A stretch of DNA of 64,000 bases from Paracentrotus lividus (lineage: Eukaryota > Echinodermata > Echinoidea > Camarodonta > Echinidae): positions 70,411,572-70,475,571 of the forward strand of contig CALNVZ010002100.1 in assembly GCA_940671915.1 (NCBI GenBank), in the 5' to 3' direction. Position 1 is the stretch's first letter. Every line of letters starts with the position of its first letter. A program made the translations under genes and the position numbers. The notes beneath the pieces were generated by a model that did not search any database, had not been told where the DNA came from, and saw only the letters and a program-made list of their open reading frames with translations. Below are positions 1 to 62,039 of this stretch, one piece after another.

Positions 1-3000
1 GACCTTCATCTGATGCGAATCAAAATCCGGTGGCAATCTCTGTGTTCCTTTTTTCTTCATGCTCTCCCACTTTTTTGCTCTTGCTTCTGCTAAGCTGGTA
101 CTACTCTTGTCTTTGTAGATGAACTTAATTGTGAAGTGCTCCATGTCGATCTGGGTGTCTTCTGAAACAGGCAGTTGTTTCCCGAGTCCTTGGAGCAAAT
201 TCCTTCCTTCTTCTGACTTCATAGCTGATTCAAAGATGGACGATTTGCCATGACCATAGAAGCCAGAAACAGCATCTGCACCAGTATGGATGTGGAAGGG
301 GACAATGGCATCTGCTACTTGAGGAATGCAAAGCTTCTTGCAGTCATAGACGAAGCCTTTCCTCTTGATACCTAATGGTCCTTCAATCTGATGTGCTGCG
401 TATGCTGCTAAAACCATAACGTCAGTGTCTTCTGCATCAATAACAACAGTGTCTTCCACACCTGACTGTCTTAATTGATGATACACATAGAGAAGGATGG
501 TGTCTGCTTCTGTGTGATGGCATGTGAACTGCTCTAATTCTGTACCCTTCTGCAGATCAGAGCAACGGTTTCTAACTGAGTAGATGTAACTCCTCTCTGG
601 GTGTTCTAAGGACATCTTCTCGAACTCTACCTTTAGAAATTGTTGTAGTCGAACTTTGTTTTGTGAGTTTTTGAACATATCGTTGAACAGTCTGGATGTC
701 GGCAGTGGATCTTGTCTTCGCATGAACACATTGCGACTACCTCCAACATAACTAATGCCAGTACGCCTTTGGTGCTCACTGTCCTTGATACTTTCATCTA
801 GGTCATACGGATCATTCACAAGAAACAAAGTAGAAGCCTTCCTGTGACGACCTGCAACTATGTTGAAAACCTTGTTGGCATAGTCACCCCACGTGTACAC
901 TGAACCATCCTGTTTTTCTCTATCCTCAGCTGATGGGGTACTTAGTCTCCAAATGAATCCCATATCCACAAGAGCAATGTAGCTGTTTAGCGAATTCATT
1001 TCCTCTAGATTGAACTTGTCGACCAACTTAGATTTCATGACCTTCCTCAGACTTCCGTTCACATTGAAGATAGGCAGACATTCATCAGTTACACGATGTT
1101 GCATTACATCACTCAGTCGAAATGTGTCCTCAGATTTTTGAGCAAGAGAAATTATTTCTGTCATGGCCTTATTCTCCATTGCATCAGTCTTTGAAGCCCG
1201 AGGTGTACCTTCAGCGATCGGTGGCTTGGCAAAACTACGTCGTGAGTTCCTATGCATCGTATGATCGAAATCTTTTTCACCTGAAAACATCCTCTCGGAA
1301 AAGAACGCTTTAACAAGAGCTTCACCATCTGTGTGAGCATTCTGGAAGTCGTCGATGAGCAGGTGAGAAGCTATCAAACCTGACTGCAACGATCGAAGTG
1401 TTGGCTTGTTCTCATCAAACGGGTCAGAGTCAAATTCACTAATGCACTTGTCGAGATCTTGAACTGCTTGCTCATCGATGAGGATTCTCTGTTTGGAGTT
1501 TTCTCTGTGCTCTGAAGACGAATCTTTAAGGTTGGAAAGGGTTTGTAAGCAATTCCTCACCTTATTGCAGGCATTGGATGTTTTTGTGTGTACCAGCAAC
1601 ATCTTTTCGTTCTTCAAGATATGTTTCCATCCTGCTTTTAGCTTTGAACCCTTGTTCATGGTCATCTCTATCCATAGATCTAGAGGTAGACAGGAGTATG
1701 GTTTCCCGGTCATTGATTGAGCGAACAGCCCCTCTTTCAAGTATATTTCCTTCTCTTCTGGTAGACTGGAGATCTCAAGCCAGAACTCAACCAGCCACTT
1801 GCTGTATTTGTCATTGTCGTAGATGCGCAGCCATGGTAACATCATTCTGAGAGAGGCTTTGAATGCATTCCAGTCTTGCGTCCGCAGAGCATATATGTTC
1901 ATGAGCAATATTTCCACCATGTCCATGAAGCTTAGCCAGAACCTAGCCATTGGAGAATCTGATGATTCGATGCTCTCAAACGCCTTCGTCACAAAAGATG
2001 ATAATTCTTCATTTTCTAGGAGATCTGTAACTGCTGTTTGCAACTGCGCCTGTGAACTTGTAGATGGACTTTTGAGAATCTCAATGGCCTCTTTAAGTTC
2101 TGGTGACAGATCTACCTCACTGGAAAGTTCATGTCGAATTACTCTGCGCATGAGTACTTCATACATGAGAGTTAGACATCTTATGCTCCTGTTGTAGTGC
2201 TTCCCACGAAGTGCCTGATCAACTGAACCTTCTGCAATGATGTCTGCTGCAACAAGAATGTCAGATAATCCCGAGCCTTGAAAGCGTTTGTTTATTGCTG
2301 ATATGAACGACAGTTGTGTGTGGAATGGTCCAAGGACTGGAAGGATAAGTTCAAACTTGGCTTTGTTCTCATTCTTTAGTTGTACCATCAATGCATACAC
2401 TGGTTGGTCACCTACAAGCTGAATGAATGGCATTGACTTGGCTTCAGCTGCAGAAACCATCCTACACATAACCTCATGAACTACTGATTTCTGAGGTGGT
2501 TTTGGAAATGTTAGGAAATAGTGAGCAGAACTCTTAGTAACTTTTCCCTGGATTTTTGCTTGGAAGCCGGTGAAACCTCCCACCTTTTGATCGGCAACTT
2601 GGATGTTATGTCCTGCATTATTCGTCCGGGCCAATGAATGCACAGCGCTTCTTTTCCTTTGCTCACAACTTTTCGGAAGAGATGTATCAACTTCACTTCG
2701 TACTTCTGGCTGACCACGTTTTAACGTCTTGTATGGGTGCACTTCGATCTGATCCGAAGCTACTTGTTTTAGGTCATCGGACTTGACCAACTGAAGAGGG
2801 GAGCATTTTTCATCTGTGGCTGTGAAACTATCAGGCTGAACAAACATAACATTGGTTCGATGAGATGTATCTGCTCCAGTAAGGGTGTCGTCCTTGAAAT
2901 CATCATTGTCCAAGATGCCAGTGCCTGGAAAGCCATCTGCTATTGCATCTGGGCAGGCTGAGTCTTCATTTACTGCATTCATTGCCCATGAATCATATAG

Positions 3001-4296
3001 ATGTAGGATGTCTTTATAGCTGATGCCCAAACCAAATTTTTTGAGAATGTCAGATATTTCGCGACTTCGGGTTAAGCCATGCAACGTGACTGACAAGGAT
3101 GTTTGAAATGCTGTGCGATTACCAGTAATCAGTGAGGATAGAAGGGATGACAGTGCAACAACATCTGGTTCATCACATGCTTCAGTGAAGTTTCGAACAC
3201 CTGGGTCCTTAAGCCAAGTCAGAAACTTGCGCAGAAGTACATGAGGCTCTTGTTTGTCCTCAAGATCAACAACCCGGGGTGGCCAGGGCATCTCACTTTC
3301 TCCTGATAACCTGTCTTTAAGGCGTGAAGCAACATTGTGCAATAACTGTTCATCACTTATACCCCAAGCATAGATTGCTGCCTCGATGAAACTACCTCCT
3401 GCAGATCTGTTGTAAACTATTGTGCTCTGATTCTTGTGATATCGATCATGAAAACCAATTTTGTCTTTGAATTCAGTCTGTAGCATTTTCTTGACATTGC
3501 CAGTTCCGTTCACGGCTTCCAAACCATAGTTTCTTCTGATCTGGTTGTAGTCATGTAGAAGACCATCCAGTGTTCTTGGCTCATTCATAGAGAGAACGGT
3601 TGTACGGACCCGCGCAAAGAACATCTGCTGTACTTCTGTCCGGCATACTCTCTCTTGCAAATGGAATGAGTTGTCAGTTTTGTAGAAGGGTCGAATATAT
3701 TGCATCCAACATGACCGGTGGTATCTTATTTCTGTTGCAAATGGGTCTGGAGTTGCTTCAACTAGAGCTAAGATTCTACTTCTCATTTCACAATCATTCA
3801 GATAGATACTGTGTTGTTTGAAAGTTTCCCATGCATTTTCTTGCTGGATCAAACATAGTGGCTTTGAATGTTTTTTGTCAGCAGCCTTCATACACCAAAC
3901 ACACAAATTCTTATCATGAATTGGCCCCTTGCTTCTTGAGCATCGAGATGGTCCTGGCTGTTCATGTTGGTGTTCTAGGTGTGTTGGATTTTCCTCCTCT
4001 TTCTTCTTCTTTGCCTGGTCTAGAGAACGTTGGCTGGCTATGGCTGCTCTGCACCGTGCATGGAAAAATATCCCTTGGGGTCCTGCCTCCCAGTCTATAC
4101 TTTCATGGATTGAACCAAATTTCCCAAATCCCTTCCATTCTCTTGTTTTATCTTTAAGCCGTTCCCAGGCAGGCAAAGATATGCTCCCTTTATCTTCACT
4201 ACATGTTTCATTACACAAAATACAAGTCCCTGTCTCGTCTTTAGGCCTGCACCTTTTTCTGCTTGATAAGCCAGGTTTAACTAATGGCTCAGACAT
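1..4296 (-). CDS. Large intronless ORF, uncharacterised repeat-like metazoan protein (3' end beyond window)
   Basis: I read this frame codon by codon on the minus strand: 1,432 sense codons with no stop, continuing past base 1, so the C terminus is missing. The chosen Met (MSEPLVKPGL, 4296) has A at -3; an in-frame Met lies upstream at 4416 and the first upstream stop is near 4474. Two similar clusters sit near the N terminus: C25-x2-C28-x3-C32 with H79-x3-C82, and C132-x2-C135 with H193-x3-C196, suggesting two zinc-binding modules. A Lys/Glu-rich stretch lies around residues 98-108. Residues about 1253-1345 hold H-H-T-E-A-D (1260-1265), V-I-D-A-E-D-T-D (1285-1292) and H-T-G-A-D (1337-1341), an acidic spacing like PIN/FEN1-type nuclease folds. 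From memory, this block marks a dispersed family of uncharacterised proteins in cnidarians, molluscs, echinoderms and amphioxus. The lack of introns and the intact frame suggest a young retrocopy or transposon-borne gene. Nuclease activity is inference. Confidence 0.85.
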   Translation of the reverse strand, partial: MSEPLVKPGLSSRKRCRPKDETGTCILCNETCSEDKGSISLPAWERLKDKTREWKGFGKFGSIHESIDWEAGPQGIFFHARCRAAIASQRSLDQAKKKKEEENPTHLEHQHEQPGPSRCSRSKGPIHDKNLCVWCMKAADKKHSKPLCLIQQENAWETFKQHSIYLNDCEMRSRILALVEATPDPFATEIRYHRSCWMQYIRPFYKTDNSFHLQERVCRTEVQQMFFARVRTTVLSMNEPRTLDGLLHDYNQIRRNYGLEAVNGTGNVKKMLQTEFKDKIGFHDRYHKNQSTIVYNRSAGGSFIEAAIYAWGISDEQLLHNVASRLKDRLSGESEMPWPPRVVDLEDKQEPHVLLRKFLTWLKDPGVRNFTEACDEPDVVALSSLLSSLITGNRTAFQTSLSVTLHGLTRSREISDILKKFGLGISYKDILHLYDSWAMNAVNEDSACPDAIADGFPGTGILDNDDFKDDTLTGADTSHRTNVMFVQPDSFTATDEKCSPLQLVKSDDLKQVASDQIEVHPYKTLKRGQPEVRSEVDTSLPKSCEQRKRSAVHSLARTNNAGHNIQVADQKVGGFTGFQAKIQGKVTKSSAHYFLTFPKPPQKSVVHEVMCRMVSAAEAKSMPFIQLVGDQPVYALMVQLKNENKAKFELILPVLGPFHTQLSFISAINKRFQGSGLSDILVAADIIAEGSVDQALRGKHYNRSIRCLTLMYEVLMRRVIRHELSSEVDLSPELKEAIEILKSPSTSSQAQLQTAVTDLLENEELSSFVTKAFESIESSDSPMARFWLSFMDMVEILLMNIYALRTQDWNAFKASLRMMLPWLRIYDNDKYSKWLVEFWLEISSLPEEKEIYLKEGLFAQSMTGKPYSCLPLDLWIEMTMNKGSKLKAGWKHILKNEKMLLVHTKTSNACNKVRNCLQTLSNLKDSSSEHRENSKQRILIDEQAVQDLDKCISEFDSDPFDENKPTLRSLQSGLIASHLLIDDFQNAHTDGEALVKAFFSERMFSGEKDFDHTMHRNSRRSFAKPPIAEGTPRASKTDAMENKAMTEIISLAQKSEDTFRLSDVMQHRVTDECLPIFNVNGSLRKVMKSKLVDKFNLEEMNSLNSYIALVDMGFIWRLSTPSAEDREKQDGSVYTWGDYANKVFNIVAGRHRKASTLFLVNDPYDLDESIKDSEHQRRTGISYVGGSRNVFMRRQDPLPTSRLFNDMFKNSQNKVRLQQFLKVEFEKMSLEHPERSYIYSVRNRCSDLQKGTELEQFTCHHTEADTILLYVYHQLRQSGVEDTVVIDAEDTDVMVLAAYAAHQIEGPLGIKRKGFVYDCKKLCIPQVADAIVPFHIHTGADAVSGFYGHGKSSIFESAMKSEEGRNLLQGLGKQLPVSEDTQIDMEHFTIKFIYKDKSSTSLAEARAKKWESMKKKGTQRLPPDFDSHQMKV

Positions 4297-5160
4297 GTTC
4301 TTGATATGGATACATGAACCTAAAGGTGTAAGATAGAGAAATGAAATAGGGATTTTCCATTTGCTAGTTTTCATTTGGGATATTTTCCTGTAAATCATCT
4401 GGCAATTGGCATCCATACATCCCCCCCCCCTCAAGTTGATGTTTGCAACAGTTCTTATCACACCCACTAAATCTTAGTTTAATAGCAATATAACAAGACA
4501 CCCTCCATAATATAAATTCATATATAATTCCATAATAAACAAGATGAGCAAAATGCCTTATTTTTCTTTGTTATGTTTTTTTTTCTTTTTTCATCCAATA
4601 AGCATCCATGATTAATTTGGTTTTGACAGCTGAGTCTGATTTGTAGACTAATCTGTAAATCTGTATTCCGTTGTTTATATCATGGAACACATTTTAAAAC
4701 AGTACAAATTATGTGAGTATATTTAGGTAAACTATGTCAAAATGTATGTCTAACCAATAATAATCTTAGTTATATGGTACAGTAGCCGATACATGATTGA
4801 CACTTTCTCTTCAATTCAACTTTCATTCAAGGTTTCCTTTACATCACAATGTTCTATAGGTGGGATATTAATAAAATCAATAGTAAATTCAACATTTGAA
4901 AATCACAGCTTCAAGATTGCTGTTACATTGCTAAAAAAAACAAGCGTGTTTAAATTTTTTGTTACATCATACATTATGATACAATAAGTTAGAAATAAAC
5001 TTACCATGCACCACCTGAGACACCGTATAATGACTTCAAATACAATTTCAAAAGCAATGGTGTTTCCTCAACTTCTGACCAATTAGAAAGGAGCAACATT
5101 AGGGACTTTCCCTACACTTTTAACAATTAGTCTATGGTTTCTGACTTTTGCTGAAAACTG
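4297..5160. other. AT-rich upstream flank of the long ORF
   Basis: This holds the probable 5' UTR and upstream region of the minus-strand ORF. A run of ten C (4422-4431, ten G in the sense strand) lies just before the alternative Met at 4416. Beyond that I see only AT-rich sequence with short T and A runs. No gene, splice pattern or inverted-repeat end was recognised. Confidence 0.5.
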
Positions 5161-5204
5161 TATTTTTTTCAACACATTTTAACATATTTCGTGAGAAATG
5201 ATAT

Positions 5205-5645
5205 CGTCACTAATAATAGAAATACCAACACGGTCAAGCCTAATGAGCATTTTAATCCCCAAAAGACCGAATGACCCCATTTGACCCCAAATGACCTATA
5301 CCTTGACCCCATATATCTCCTGGGTATGGTTTTTGAAGGTACATATTGTCTCATTCATTTTTATTGATAAAAATAAATATGATTAGACACAAAAAAAACA
5401 TGAAAACGTCATTCCTAACACTTACAGTGTACTTTGCAAATATAAAAAGTTTGTTGACCTTTTGACCTTTCCCGTCATAACTTCTTAACAAGAGGTCAAG
5501 AATATATGATGTTGTGGAGTTTTTTGTTCAGTACTAAAAGACACACAATTTGATGTGTCATTTGATAAGATCAGGGTAAGAAAAAAAAATGACCCCCTAT
5601 TGACCCCATTTTGACCTTATTTTGACCCCTACAAGAGTTGCCGGA
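5205..5645. repeat. GACC/TGACC-rich low-complexity stretch
   Basis: TGACCC and TGACCT hexamers recur many times on the plus strand, for example around 5270-5310, 5450-5470 and 5590-5630, often 8-10 bases apart. They are the reverse complement of the AGGTCA units in the neighbouring tandem repeat. This looks like a diverged repeat of the same or a related family. No coding frame was seen. Confidence 0.5.
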
Positions 5646-5830
5646 GGTTAGCAGGGGACTAGCCAAGCTAATTTTGATTAGTGACCTCTAAGCAACTCAA
5701 AACCACTTTCAAACCTTTGTTCCCAAAAAAACATCCACGGGGTCTACACAGTGGTCCTCTACTAATATAAGTAGTTTTTCTCATTAGGTGGTCTGTCCTT
5801 GACAGATCACCTCTTAATTTCATCAGATTT

Positions 5831-6753
5831 TTATGCCTCCGCGACAAAGTCTCGCCGGAGGCATTATGTTTTCGGGTTGTCCGTCCGTCCGTACGTCCGT
5901 CCCACTTTCGTTCTCACGATAACTTAAGAACCGTTTAACAGATCATTTTCATTCCTGGTACATGTATACATACTGGAGTGACAATGATCTGATTAGATTT
6001 TGGGGTCACAAGGTCAAAGGTCAAAGGTCACAGAGGTCAATAAGTAGGTGAAAATAGCTCGTTCTCACAATAACTCAAGAACCGTTTCACGGATCATCTT
6101 CATTCTTGGTACATGTTTGCATACTGGGGTGACAATGAACTGATTAGATTTTGGGGTCATAAGGTCAAAGGTCAAAGGTCACAGAGGTCAATAAATAGGT
6201 GAAAATAGCTCGTTCTCACAATATTTCAAGAACCCTTTCACTAATCATCTTCATACTTGGAAAATGTGTGCATACTGAAGTAACAATGATTTGATAAGAT
6301 TTTGGAGTCACGAGGTCAAAGGTCGAAGGTCACAGGTCAATAAATAGGCGAAAATAGCTTGTTCTCACAATAACTCAAGAACCGTTTTGCGAATCATCTT
6401 CATATGTGGTAAATGTGTGCATACTGGGGTGACAATGATCTGATAAGATTTTTGGGTCACGAGGTCAAATGTCAAAGGTCACAGAGGTCAATAAATACGT
6501 GAAAATAGCTCATCTCACGATAATTCAAGAACTGTTTAATGGATCATCTTCATACTTTGTACATGTGTACATACTTGAGTGGCACTGATCTGATTAGATT
6601 GAGAATGTTTACAAGGTCAAAGGTCAAGGTCAAAGATGTCTTTTTATACATGTATAGAAAGACATCTTTGTATACATGTAGGCCTAGGCCTATATGAAAA
6701 TAGAATATATGAATGTGCCATATATTTCTGATCTGGTAATGGCGGAGGCATAA
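5831..6753. repeat. Tandem repeat, five units of about 150 bp, inside short terminal inverted repeats
   Basis: The motif TTCTCAC(A/G)ATAA begins units at about 5911, 6062, 6213, 6362 and 6513, a period of 149-151 bp. Each unit continues with AAGAACCGTTT, a CATCTTCAT block, TACTGGGGTGACAATGA and an AGGTCA cluster. The block is bounded by TTATGCCTCCG at the left and CGGAGGCATAA at the right, so it behaves like one mobile or satellite-bearing element. Divergence rises toward the right-hand units. A GC-rich palindrome (CGACCGTGCGCGGTCG) follows the right boundary. Confidence 0.85.
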
Positions 6754-8715
6754 ATTTCGACCGTGCGCGGTCGAGGATTCATCTAGTTTTGTTTTGTTTC
6801 CTGCTCTGTAACTTATGTGACACCAACACAATGATGAAGTAAATCATTTCCCTTGTTTTAGCATGAACACAATCATTAACTTTGGTAGTTGAAGATAATA
6901 TCAAGGGCCTTTATCTTCTGATGTACACCAACCTAAAGCGTAAGTAGTTCTCCAACTATAGCCTTTTCCTTGAAATAAAAATGAGTTTTTCAGAATTATA
7001 TTTTAAGGACTATGGAGACCAGGCGAAGTTCATGTTAAATCTGATGCCAAGAGGTTTATTACATTTATGTCTGCCAAATAATAGAGATCTTTATAAGTGT
7101 GTGTAGAGCTTATTATGTATCTGAAAATTTAATTTTGTTTTATTTCCCAAAATGAAACATAATATACTCTTTGCTCTAGTTTCATTGAGACAAAATCTGT
7201 ATAAAATGATGTTGTGTATTACAGAGACTATGGAGCGTCTTTTAAAGTGCAGCAGGGGGGGGGGCTGAACATGCTAAAAATTAAAAGTAAATAGTCATTT
7301 TCACATTTGTGTACACATTTACTTTAAAAAAGGGTAGAGGATGGGGCTGACTCTTTAGAGCTTATTTCACTTGATTTGGTCTAAGGGTAGTATTCCTTTT
7401 TAGATGTCTGTATTAACTTTTTGATATGGCCTCTACTGCTCTACATGGTCCTGTCATAGTATTTGCCATTGGATATAAAGAAAAGAACCTTTTAACCAAT
7501 TGAATATGTGTTTATCACTTGATTAGTTTGATATGTATGTAGTGGAGTAGTATTTATTTATTGATGTTAAAATAAATTGAAATACATGTCATACAGGGAT
7601 TTTCATAACTACATGTGTGTATTTATTAAATTGTACACTGGAAACTTTTATTTTTATTCAAATTAATGACACGATTTAACAAATTAAAGACTTAATTATC
7701 ATACCATTTGTTGAGCACAATAAATACCTGAAAACATTTTTTTTTCTACTTCAATTTGTATTTTGCAAATAGTATTATACATTTGGCATGACAAATAATA
7801 AAATGAATTAAAAACTATATTGAATTCGAAGATATAATTCCTATCTAATAATTACTATCTATTCCAAAACACTTTATTTTTAGTCTGTCTAAATTAGATT
7901 TTTCTATTCATACAATCAATTGTCCAGCTTCATATAAAAAAGTGTATAAATGATACAAATAAACACTTGAATACGATAGTTATCCCCTTTTAAGTTCCTC
8001 TGACCATTGCTTTACTTTGTCTAAAAGTGTTCAATAAAGGTAAGACTCACCATTTACCTGAAATGACTACTTGTACATGTATAAACATATTATTTTCATG
8101 TAATTGTGTACTTGTATACAAGATATAATATATATCATAATTCTGTATATTTCAAATTTATAACATCTACATGAATAATACAATCAGTAATATGTTGCAT
8201 ACATTTTATTAGATTATAATTATTCTAATAACTCTTTATTGAACCAGAAAAATACAAGTACTGACAATTATCATTCATGTGTTCATTCTTATTCACAATT
8301 GCACAGTTTCTCAATACTCTCACCTCTGCAGTTGTACATATATATTGTTATTCATATTGATATTCATATATTATCAATTTGAATTTCTTCTGTAGAAAAA
8401 TACAAGTTAAATCACGTTAAACATACTCCTTTCACTGTCACAATTCCGATAACTCTCTAAAATCCCATGAGAAAACTGAATGAATTAATTGTTTCCATCT
8501 CTCTGTATCATCGAGTATTTTTTAACATTACATCTCGAATCAGTAAACAGATTGTCCCTGAAAAAAACTACAAAAAAAAAAAAAAAGAAAAAAAAGATGC
8601 ACTTTCAGAAAGGCACCCAAAATTAAGATTTTTATTTATTTTCTTTCTGTGATCATTTGATATCTGAAAGTCTCTTCTGTCTTACGACACCAAAAAGTCA
8701 GAAACTACTTGATGC
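6754..8715. other. AT-rich intergenic DNA, no gene seen
   Basis: About 2 kb of strongly AT-rich sequence. A short G run lies near 7255-7263 and an A-rich run near 8572-8600. No long frame, splice pattern or clear repeat boundary was found. Confidence 0.5.
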
Positions 8716-8943
8716 TTAAAGGGTGTATCTCACCACAGGAGACGTCATCACGACTGATCAGTCATGGCAGAATCCGCGATCGGAAAAAAATTCATAAAAT
8801 TCATATATTTTTTTATTTCCGGGGGACTCGGGAGATGTCATGAAGATTCATATGACGTCTCCGAAATGTCTCCACGACACCAGAGACTTGGAATCACAAA
8901 CTAGTAGTGAATCCGTCTCATAGCCAGTGAGATGCCACCTTAA
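8716..8943. mobile_element. Short TTAA-flanked inverted-repeat element (MITE)
   Basis: The left end reads TTAA-AGGGTGTATCTCAC and the right end, reverse-complemented, TTAA-GGTGGCATCTCAC. Inside these, GGAGACGTCAT near 8740 is mirrored by ATGACGTCTCC near 8862. The element is about 228 bp with no coding capacity. TTAA target sites are typical of piggyBac-like and Kolobok-like transposons, so this is probably a non-autonomous derivative of such a family. Confidence 0.7.
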
Positions 8944-10340
8944 GTGAGCACTTTTGTAAAGATGATGATAATTGGATTGCGCAGGAATTCACTATTCAAT
9001 CCACAATTATCGCAGACATCAACACCAGATAGATTCTTGTTAACACAACTTCCACTACAAAATCATGAGAGCAAAAAGATTTTCTCTCTCCTTTTTTTCC
9101 ACACTTTTATCTGCCTCTCTTGATCTCCTCCTCTTCCTGTCATCCCTCCCCCCCCCCTTTCTCAGCTCGCACCTCATACCACCACATATACAACATACAT
9201 ATTCACTCAATGCATACATGTTTGAATTTATAAGCCACGCCATTCATTTCACACCCATATCCATAATAATGATGTACCCTGATATCATCAGACAATCAGC
9301 ATTTTCTAAACTGGATATCCTTTACACTTTTAGCGATGTTAGATATCCCAAAATAAGTGGGCATTACCCACTAAAGCATGAAACTTTTAAGTGTCGGAGG
9401 AAAGAAGAGATTTTTAGCTTTTATTATGTATATTAAATACAGGGGAAGGGATTGAAAAAAAAATTGTAGGGGGGACTCTGAACATATATAATTGTAATTA
9501 CATACTGTCTTGAACACGTCAGTTCTCCGTTTTCCATGCTTCTTACTTTGTACTAAAAACGATATAATTACTTCATCATAACAATACTACGGTTCTCATC
9601 ACCTTTTTCATTCATGCACATCATATCTAATGTTTGCGTATCAAAAGTCTATTGCTTTGAGAATGTACGCAGCTGGAATGCAGTAGTTTATCTGTTCTGA
9701 TGTGTGTGCGTCCAAGCTATTTCCGCCAAAGCATTTAATTTAAACTTAAATTATAACAAAACTGAGTCTCCAGAATCCGTTCTATACCTATATCGATTTG
9801 ATGCATGAAAAATATCCGTATGAAACGTCAGGCACCAGCGATTAAGCACCCATCACATCGCGAACGCAAGCAACAATTCACATATATCTTCATTGGTGAT
9901 GAAACGTTTCTTAATGATGACTAAAACAGTGAAGTGCTATTAAACCATTGTAAAAGGAACCTGCTGTGCGTCTGTTGTAGCTGTAAATATAATTTGATTT
10001 GTGGCAGACGATGATTCTTTTCTTTAACGATTAAAAAAACTAAATAGGAATATCAATCTGCTATAATCAGTGCTGGAAAAAAAAGGGAAAATAATTTAAA
10101 ACACCAAGCCACACAGACAATGGTTTTGTTTGTTTGTTTTTGTGTGCCGTTCGCAATTATTATTCATGTTTCTGATTCCGGCTAAAATATTTCTACAAAC
10201 GCATTTTACATTTGAGGAATAATAAAAATACAGCAGGATTTCACCACGAACGCAAATTGTCAACTTCTCAACCATTTTAACAATGAAGAATTATCATTTA
10301 CAAGTCATTGATTCAAAAATAACTCCACATCAAACTGTCG
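8944..10340. other. Intergenic DNA and probable 3' UTR of the split gene
   Basis: The segment follows the stop codon of the split gene on the minus strand. Candidate poly(A) signals in that orientation are ATTAAA (9734-9739) and AATAAA (9420-9425). A CT-rich stretch lies at 9085-9165. No other gene was seen; the real transcript end cannot be fixed from sequence alone. Confidence 0.45.
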
Positions 10341-60922
<50,582 letters not shown>

Positions 60923-61992
60923 GCCGAGATCGCGCCGTACTTCGTCGCGTGCCAAAGCGACAATGTCCAAAGGCGAGATAGTGGACGAGGCGGATCGGTC
61001 GTGTAAAACAGCGTCGACGAGTCATCGCCGATCATCCACTATAACTTTACCCGCTCATTCACCTAGTATTTAGAGCGGCATGGTATTCACCGGTCACGTA
61101 GCTTTGACACACTCACTGTCCATCTAATATTACAAACGCTCGTGTGTTTGTTGAGAAAAAAAAAGACGCCGTACAAATCCAATGCTACAGGTGAAGACTA
61201 GGACGCACGTGCTTGTAAGACCCCGAACCCAAGCGAATAAGGGGCCTCCTTTTGCCCCCAAGATAATGATAAATCCATATGTAAGGCCCTGGATATGTGT
61301 ATCGATTCAAGTTCGGAGTCTCTCTGGTTTGCTGATATTGGTAGAAAGACGACAGCATTCTCCCGCCATACAGCCCATAGCATGCAGCCCCTAGTCGCTC
61401 CTTTCAACTTTAATCAATGATGCATTCATCTGAAAACTATCACTGAAATCTCATGAAAACAACGCCGATAAAAAAAAATCTCTGCAAGACGAAAAATATG
61501 ATTTAGAAGAATTCCTCTTAAAAATTTGCTCACTGAAAAACCTCTCCATGGAATACAAATTTCTCAACAAGTTCTTCTTTCCCTGAAGTTTTCCATTAAA
61601 AGCGGTATAATATTCTACCAACGCCAGCAGGACCACTGTGATTGAATCAATGAAAACCGTTCGATCACTTGTATGACGTTGCTCCCGTGCAGGTAATATA
61701 TCATAATGAATAATATCATATTATAAGCACAGATGGAGTCTTGCCATTATTGCACTCTGTTGCAAATCTTCTTTATTGTAGGCGTGTGCTAAAGTGCTAT
61801 CGTCAGTAGATGACGAAAGAGTCTTTTCCTTCGCTCTTTTTCTGCCTCCCTTCGTACTCAATCAAATCGTGTTTCACAGTTCGGAGACATTATTTGGAGT
61901 GGGGTCGGGTCAATTTTTGCAAGTCGATGAAGTGTGTCATGGGCAAAGACTAAGGTCGTTTGTTGTTTTTACTCAGAGACGATTGAAGGGGT

Positions 61993-62039
61993 ATGTGTTT
62001 AAACGGCGTGAAAGACAAACATACCGCGTTTAAACACAT
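61993..62039. repeat. Perfect-arm hairpin
   Basis: ATGTGTTTAAACG is mirrored by CGTTTAAACACAT with about 21 bases between. It is a stable cruciform candidate with no following T run that would suggest a terminator role. Confidence 0.7.

Noticed and set aside
1122-4336. Several plus-strand frames of 60-135 codons
   Set aside because: They are antisense shadows of the long minus-strand frame.
5831-6753. CRISPR-like array
   Set aside because: The units are about 150 bp with no unique spacers, diverge gradually, and the genome is eukaryotic.
61782-62033. Plus-strand frame preceded by a good acceptor (CTTTATTGTAG)
   Set aside because: Open for about 84 codons, but no recognisable protein features and its end lies in a hairpin; a single acceptor is too little support.
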